The translations under genes and the position numbers were made by a program. The notes under the pieces are model-generated. The model was not told where the DNA came from, did no database searches, and saw nothing but the letters and a program-made list of their open reading frames with translations. From Sepiola atlantica (lineage: Eukaryota > Mollusca > Cephalopoda > Sepiida > Sepiolidae): a stretch of 64,000 nucleotides of DNA. This document shows positions 58,220 to 64,000 of the stretch, in pieces; position 1 is the first letter of the stretch; each line of letters opens with the position of its first letter. Location of the stretch: positions 17,199,274 through 17,263,273 of the forward strand of contig OY744537.1 of NCBI GenBank assembly GCA_963556195.1. Reading direction: 5' to 3'.

Positions 58220-58490
58220 TTATAATCTATTGTATAGTCAGACTTTCTTCAAGAAGTTCAATGTTTCTGGTTTTTACTTTTACAAACAATTCTGTTAGAT
58301 TCCTAGAATCAAAGTACCTTTTCTTGATAAGAGTTGTGTTTCTGAACTCCTCAAAGATATGCTTTACTGTGACAATAGATCCGCATGTATACTTGGATTT
58401 CTCTTCTTATTTAAGTATGTAAGCATGTGTTCGTCATGTATGACCTTTCACCAAAAGTGTTGACAAACAAACCTAATCTGTATCACATTT
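58220..58490 (-). mobile_element. Non-LTR retrotransposon ORF C-terminal fragment (family I)
   Basis: On the minus strand: KYTCGSIVTVKHIFEEFRN, TTLIKKRYFDSRNLTELFVK. This fits C-----TV-HI--EC--Y---R--YF----L-ELF, the C-terminal knuckle region of another non-LTR class; the second Cys of EC is Phe here. Open for about 45 codons, with stops on both sides. Confidence 0.7.
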
Positions 58491-58891
58491 TTTTTTCACA
58501 TAATTATTTGCAACCAAGGAATTTGTTCGACATAACTTGAAGTGTTGAATTATACATAACCAAATTTCTATTAAATTCTGGAAACCTAATCTTTTTTTTT
58601 CTCTCCATAACTCCAAAAATTGAATTACATTATACAAATATTGTTATTTAAATAACGAATTTAAAAAAAAGTTTTGTTTACATTAATATGAACTGGAAGG
58701 GTTATACAAATGGATCAAGGAGAAAAAAAGTGAGATTCAGTAGTCCCAAAAAGATTAGCATATCAAATCAAAGTTATGTAAATTCAGAACTTCCTGGGTA
58801 AATGATAATATCAAGGTATTAACTTCAAAAGTTTTTTTTTGATCTGCAAGTATCTTTTAAGACAGGAAACATTCAAGTAGGCTGTAAAGCT

Positions 58892-58901
58892 ATATATATA
58901 T

Positions 58902-58952
<51 letters not shown>
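58892..58952. repeat. (TA)n microsatellite
   Basis: About 30 TA units with one AAATA interruption. Confidence 0.95.
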
Positions 58953-58953
<1 letters not shown>

Positions 58954-59058
58954 ATATTTCATGTATCCACATAAAATTTTATAAGGAGATATAATTTTTT
59001 ATGTATCAATTTTCAGTATTTACTTCAACGGTGCTCGATATGTAAGTAGAGCTAGGTA

Positions 59059-59903
59059 GTAAGCTATGAAAATATATTTATGGCAATTAAGCTACACAGA
59101 GGCTTCCGCATTCCATCCGCGGGGGGGGGGGGTAATTAAGATACACAGAGGCTACCACGTTCCATCCCCAGGGGGGAATAATTAAGCTACACAGAGGCTC
59201 CCGCGTTCCATCCCCAGGGGGAATAATTAAGCTACACAGAGGCTCCCGCGTTCCATCCCCAGGGGGAATAATTAAGCTACACAGAGGCTCCCGCGTTCCA
59301 TCCCCAGGGGGAATAATTAAGCTACACAAAGGCTCCCGCGTTCCATCCCCAGGGGGGAATAATTAAGCTACACAGAGGCTCCCGCGTTCCATTCCCAGGG
59401 GGGAATAATTAAGCTACACAGAGGCTCCCGCGTTTCATCCCCAGGGGGAATAATTAAGCTACACAGAGGCTCCCGCGTTTCATCCCCAGGGGGGAATAAT
59501 TAAGCTACACAGAGGCTCCCGCGTTTCATCCCCAGGGGGGAATAATTAAGCTACACAGAGGCTCCCGCGTTTCATCCCCAGGGGGGAATAATTAAGCTAC
59601 ACAGAGGCTCCCGCGTTCCATCCCCAGGGGGGGATAATTAAGCTACACAGAGGCTCCCGCGTTCCATCCCCAGGGGGGGATAATTAAGCTACACAGAGGC
59701 TCCCGCGTTCCATCCCCAGGGGGGAATAATTAAGCTACACAGAGGCTCCCCACGTTCCATCCCCAGGGGGGAATAATTAAGCTACACAGAGGCTCCCGCG
59801 TTTCATCCCCGGGAGGAATCTTAAGGCTGAAGATTCCCCCTGGGGATGAAACGTGGGAGCCTCTGTGTAGCTTAATTGCCATAAATATATTTTCATAGCT
59901 TAC
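59059..59903. mobile_element. Foldback element with one inverted end amplified 16 times
   Basis: Outer ends GTAAGCTATGAAAATATATT then TATGGCAATTAAGCTACACA (59059-59098) and their inverse (59860-59903) match over about 40 bp and more. Directly inside, the left end repeats as a 45-46-bp array, while the right has one inverted copy (59830-59875). The last array unit and this copy form a perfect-looking hairpin around AAGGCTG at about 59823-59829. The minus-strand open frames at 59087-59329 and 59730-60041, with repeated CSLIIPPGDGTREPL, are created by the 45-bp unit and are not considered coding. Confidence 0.85.
59090..59818. repeat. Minisatellite, 45-46-bp unit, 16 copies
   Basis: AATTAAGCTACACAGAGGCT followed by CCCGCGTTCCATCCCCAGGG and GGAAT. 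Copies differ in the number of G (5 to 10), in TTCCATC or TTTCATC (the TTTCATC form is grouped at about 59425-59580) and in a few single bases. Confidence 0.95.
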
Positions 59904-59905
59904 TA

Positions 59906-59954
<49 letters not shown>

Positions 59955-60216
59955 GGGTTCATAGAAGACTATTACAATGCAAGAAGAAAAACAAAAACGA
60001 AGTGATGTTGTTTTCCTTTGTATTACCATAGTCAATGGCACAGAAACCTTGCAGCAAATTAGATTTAAATGTTTTAAATTATGAAATAATTCCCGCTAAA
60101 TTTATTTATTATTGTCATATTTATTTAAGTTATTTGGTGCGTGTTTGATTAATTTTAATTAGTTGCTATATTTATTCCAATGTTAAAATGTGATATTATG
60201 AAATTGTAGTAAAGTG

Positions 60217-60222
<6 letters not shown>

Positions 60223-60269
<47 letters not shown>

Positions 60270-61269
60270 ATAATAATAAAATTAACGATAAGTGAAGTAT
60301 CGTTAAAGTTATCTATTGTGATAAAGTAAAGCTCAATACGTTGAGTAGAGCAATCAATTTAAAGAAGGAAAGATGAAGATAAAAAATTGCATAAAATTAC
60401 ATAAAATTAGATAATATTGATACAAATTCCAACTGCTTTCGGTAAATCCAGTTTTGTTCTCTGTAGTCGGCTGAGTTTCCTACCAAAAGCCGAATATTTA
60501 AGATAATATATGACAATTTTTTTAAACATCCCACTGCCCGGAGGCCAGGTGTTTGAAGGCAGATATGAACCTTGCCACATAGCATCTTTTAACAGACAAT
60601 CTTCACCTCGGATCCGCCGAATTGGATACCTACAATATTACTCCACAGATTTTTACTTGTGATTCTACGGAACTATACACAAAACGGAGACACAAATCCC
60701 TATGGACCAAGTGAGATATTTTTGAACCCTCTGCCTTTTATTTGAAACCCTGTAAAACTTTTTAAAAAAACTTTCTCCAAATCTACAAACTTTTGCTATT
60801 TTGCTATCTGCACCATAGCGTCCCCTTTTGTCTTCGACAATGGCTACTCAATACTGCTACCATTCTCCCTCTCGCCCATTTATTTCTTTATCCCCAACCT
60901 TTCCTGTTATTTCTTCTTCAATTTTCAAAGTGACATGGAACAGGTAATATTTATTTATTATAAATATCACATTATGAGAAGAGTTTTATCTTTGAAAAAC
61001 CATGGTTTAAGGATTAGTGTAACTCCTTGCATCTGAACTTTCGATGTAATAAAATTTGTATCAATTTTATGTAATTTTATGCAATGTTTTATCTTCATCT
61101 TTCCTTCTTTTTATATATATACATATATATATATATGATAATTTTATTTACACAGACATGTACAAAATCTGCGACACTGGCATGTCGATGTTATCGATCA
61201 ACAGTTACTATAAACTGAGATCTCATCAGGCAGAGTTAGAATCCGATCTTAACCTCAGATCATATTTGG

Positions 61270-61306
<37 letters not shown>
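60223..61306 (+). mobile_element. (TA)n-bounded hairpin element, copy 4, with long insert between arms
   Basis: (TA)n (60223-60262) precedes AAGCTCAATACGTTGAGTAG, a variant of the family marker. The left arm (60362-60425: AAAGAAGGAAAGATGAAGAT, then GCATAAAATTACATAAAATT) has its inverse at 61040-61115. Just before the right arm lies GAGAAGAGTTTTATCTTTGA, then AACTTTCGATGTAATAAAAT, corresponding to the GAGAAGAATTATCTTTGAAA and following part of copy 3. About 600 bp of moderately GC-rich DNA separates the arms. (TA)n tracts at about 61112-61136 and 61276-61306 close the right side. No coding region identified. Confidence 0.65.
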
Positions 61307-61307
<1 letters not shown>

Positions 61308-62189
61308 GTAAAAAAATAAAAAAAATTATATTAAGTCGAAGTAAGATTATATACGCTTTCTCTACACCCTCTTTTATTAAAATAAAAACAAAAAAACTCA
61401 ATGATATTTTAAGTCCTATGTGCCTTCAGTATTTTGTCGTTTTTTTTGTTGTTTTTATTGTCTGCTTTTGCTTTTTTTTTATTGTTTATACAAAATGTTT
61501 TTTATGTAAATCTGTATGTTGACTTTCTCTAATGTGTTATCACATTTGTGACTTCTGTATCTGTTTTTTTTTATGTTATTTTTCATAAAGAAAAATATTG
61601 GAATTATTATTAAAATAGAATATAAATTCCTAATCATCTTAGAAACGATCATTTACCTAATCATTGTTGATCTTGAATTCTTGGAATTTAAATAAATGTT
61701 ATAAATTTATGTTTCAACTTACTGTAACAAAATTCAAAGTTATTATATAGTAAAGTTAGTATATACTCGATCCAATAGTGCTCAATACTAAAATGGCTAT
61801 TAGTAGAGCTTATATATTTATAATTTTTTGGGCTTGCATTGTCAGAACCAACGTCTCAACCTACAATACCATAGCTAAATGTGGAAGTTAAGCATAACAT
61901 TAAAAAAAATAAAAAAATAAAAAAATAAAAAAAAATAAAAAAAACTTTGAAATTTTCTAAAATCTCCCTCACCCCCATTTTCATGTTTGTCATTCTAAAT
62001 TGAGACAAGTGATTATCTAAACTGATTATCTTGTTTAAATATGACATGGAAATTTAAGTAGGGTGGGGGGTGACGTTAAAAAGAAAATGCTATACCACAT
62101 AAAGCTAGATTATTTGTCCGTAATTGAGATTCAGTCACAGTAGTCCCCCTCCCCATGGGAAGATGGTGAGAATAAGCTAGCACACAAGA
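61307..62189. other. AT-rich DNA, no gene seen
   Basis: A (TAAAAAAA)n-like tract at 61900-61942. No supported frame. Confidence 0.4.
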
Positions 62190-62400
62190 TGTGATGCACT
62201 ATGGCCCCTAAAATTTGTCTGAGCAGCCTCGTCGGCATTCCCTAGTGAGACGTCAAAGGCAGTAAGCTATAAACTCTTTTCTAAAGCGAGAAGACAACGC
62301 CTGGGAGGGTGGACCTCTTGGAGCCGAACAGAATAAATACCACAGCCAACTGTCACAATGATTAAGTCTCTGTCAGACTGATTGTCAAGTACAGATGCTT
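62190..62400 (+). repeat. Interspersed repeat, copy 2 (CCTGGGAGGGTGGACC family)
   Basis: Same block order as 4135-4345: TGAGCAGCCTCGTCGGCATT, CGCCTGGGAGGGTGGACCTC, CTGTCAGACTGATTGTCAAG. Confidence 0.7.
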
Positions 62401-62750
62401 GATTGGTATGATTGCCGTAAGAAAGGAAACGGCTTTGATTCGCCTCATTCAGTCAATACCTACGTCATAATTCACTCTGTCCCTATTTATTGACAGTCAA
62501 AGGTAATAAAGAAAGGAAAGAATAAAAAGATTGGAATAGTCCATTATAAACAAAAGGGACATCACCGGAAGTAGTAATATTGAATCCGTAGGTGGAGAGA
62601 GAGAGAGAGATATAGATAGCGAGCAAAATGAGTAATTTTAGATTTTGCCATTATTTTTTTAATATTTAACTGACTTTTCAAACTCACTTTTATCTGATTC
62701 AAATAATCTAACCCGAGCTCAGTGTCCCAATGAGTCACATTTCTTTTTAG

Positions 62751-62752
<2 letters not shown>
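62401..62752. other. No gene seen
   Basis: Short (GA)n at about 62595-62610. Otherwise nothing recognised. Confidence 0.4.
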
Positions 62753-62797
<45 letters not shown>

Positions 62798-62838
62798 CTT
62801 TATATATATATATATATGTCCTATTTCTATATCTCTAT

Positions 62839-62887
<49 letters not shown>

Positions 62888-63120
62888 AAATATGTGTATA
62901 TATATATGTGCATATATAAAATGTGTATGTGTGTATATATATGTGCATATATAAAATGTGTATGTGTGAATATATATATATATATGTGTGTATATATAAA
63001 ATGTGTGTGTATATATATATAAAATATGTGTGTGTATGTATATATATAAAAAATATGGGTGTGTATGTATATATATAAAAAATATGTGTGTATGTGTGTA
63101 TATATATATATAAAATATGT

Positions 63121-63181
<61 letters not shown>

Positions 63182-63482
63182 AAATATGTGTATGTGTGTA
63201 TATAAATATATATATATATATATATGTATATATAAAATATGTGTATGTGTGTATATAAATATATATATATATATATTTTATATATGTATATATAAAATAT
63301 GTGTATGTGTGTATATAAATATATATATATATATATATATTTTATATATGTATATATAAAATATGTGTATGTGTGTATATAAATATATATATATATATAT
63401 TTTATTTATGTATATATAAAATATGTGTATGTGTGTATATAAATATATATATATATGTATATATAAAATATGTGTATGTGTG

Positions 63483-63515
<33 letters not shown>

Positions 63516-63606
63516 TTTATATATGTATATATAAAATATGTGTATGTGTGTATATAAATATATATATATATATTAGAGAGAGATAGAGATATAGAAATAG
63601 GACAGG
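62753..63606. repeat. Compound (TA)n/(TG)n array between inverted caps
   Basis: (TA)n from 62753, then the cap TGTCCTATTTCTATATCTCT (62817-62836), then long (TA)n and a repeat of ATATATAAAATATGTGTATG and TGTGTATATAAATATATATA units to about 63575. Its inverse cap AGAGATATAGAAATAGGACA ends at 63606. The caps match perfectly over at least 20 bp. The 124-codon minus-strand and 68-codon plus-strand frames are repeat translations. Confidence 0.85.
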
Positions 63607-64000
63607 CTCTGGTCACTAGCCAAAAAGATAAAGTGCATTCTCGACTTGGCATTATTCCATAAAATGAACCAAACTTAAATGACCTGAAGCAACTGGGTAA
63701 ATGTCAAATTTGAACCGAGAGAATTGTATTTCCTGAAACCAACTTTTCTGTTCAAAATATTCCAACTACAAGCAAAAATTGATAGCCCGTACTCTGCCAT
63801 GATTGCTACACTATATTTCCATTATGGATCAGTCTTAACTGTTTTTAGTTATACAAATTTAAAAGGAGCTATTGTACAAGATTTTTTTTGTCGTTTTCTT
63901 TTTTATAATTGTAAGATTTTAGCTTTTTTTTTTTTTATTTACCAAAAAATAATATTTTAATTAGAGGATCATGCAGGTTTTTAAAAGCTTAGTGGCTTTC
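63607..64000. other. No supported gene
   Basis: A 78-codon plus-strand frame at 63724-63960 begins in unique sequence and ends in T-rich DNA. It has no acceptor or donor and no recognisable domain, so I do not call it. Confidence 0.35.

Noticed and set aside
59087..60041. Minus-strand frames with repeated CSLIIPPGDGTREPL
   Set aside because: Produced by the 45-bp array where unit length is a multiple of three; the frame breaks where units are 46 bp.
63278..63652. 124-codon minus-strand frame rich in Ile, Tyr, His and Thr
   Set aside because: Translation of the TA/TG array.

Overview
The window looks like non-coding DNA from a large, AT-rich, repeat-saturated animal genome. A coleoid cephalopod, most likely an octopus or squid, is the best guess. 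The main reasons are the many degraded non-LTR retrotransposons, including a family whose 3' end carries the CATGCTGGCATG-type motif that I associate with cephalopod genomes, plus very frequent (TA)n tracts, many minisatellites, and isolated exons separated by many kilobases. This is inference from repeat character; no species-diagnostic gene was seen. No rRNA, tRNA gene, CRISPR array, operon or prokaryotic feature was found.

Protein-coding content is tiny. The one recognisable piece is a cytohesin (ARF guanine-nucleotide exchange factor) exon at 46037-46147 (+), covering the linker between the Sec7 and PH domains. It has clean splice signals but a one-base deletion that shifts its reading frame. 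Three further unrecognised stretches have a polypyrimidine-AG acceptor, an open frame and a GT donor: 32156-32286 (+), 43498-43590 (+) and 22585-22698 (-). A weaker possible 3' exon starts at 47123 (+). No promoter, start codon or polyadenylation site could be assigned, so gene structure cannot be built from this window.

Layout. 1-9.2 kb: LINE tails, a 156-bp satellite (1.6-3.5 kb), a 1.25-kb purine-rich array (4.7-5.9 kb), and an antisense LINE relic ending at a 110-bp palindrome. 9.2-18.5 kb: mostly featureless, with one LINE fragment and a (TA)n-bounded hairpin element at 14.2 kb. 18.5-31 kb: a GC-rich minisatellite with a hairpin in every unit, SINE and LINE fragments, a minus-strand exon candidate, a possible 1.36-kb inverted-repeat element, and small MITEs. 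32-47 kb: the three plus-strand exon candidates, a 61-bp array (33.4-35.1 kb), a 28-bp array (36.0-36.9 kb), a Tigger/pogo-like element (37.4-38.2 kb), a long foldback (39.2-39.8 kb), and two more (TA)n-bounded elements. 47-64 kb: a LINE relic split by a 1.65-kb terminal-inverted-repeat element with a tandem-repeat core, several LINE 3'-ORF relics, a foldback with one arm amplified 16 times (59.1-59.9 kb), a fourth (TA)n-bounded element, and a large compound TA/TG array (62.7-63.6 kb).

The most interesting structural theme is that tandem arrays repeatedly lie inside, or directly against, inverted-repeat elements, and that one family of small hairpin elements is always bordered by (TA)n. The most interesting gene-level observation is the frameshifted cytohesin exon.
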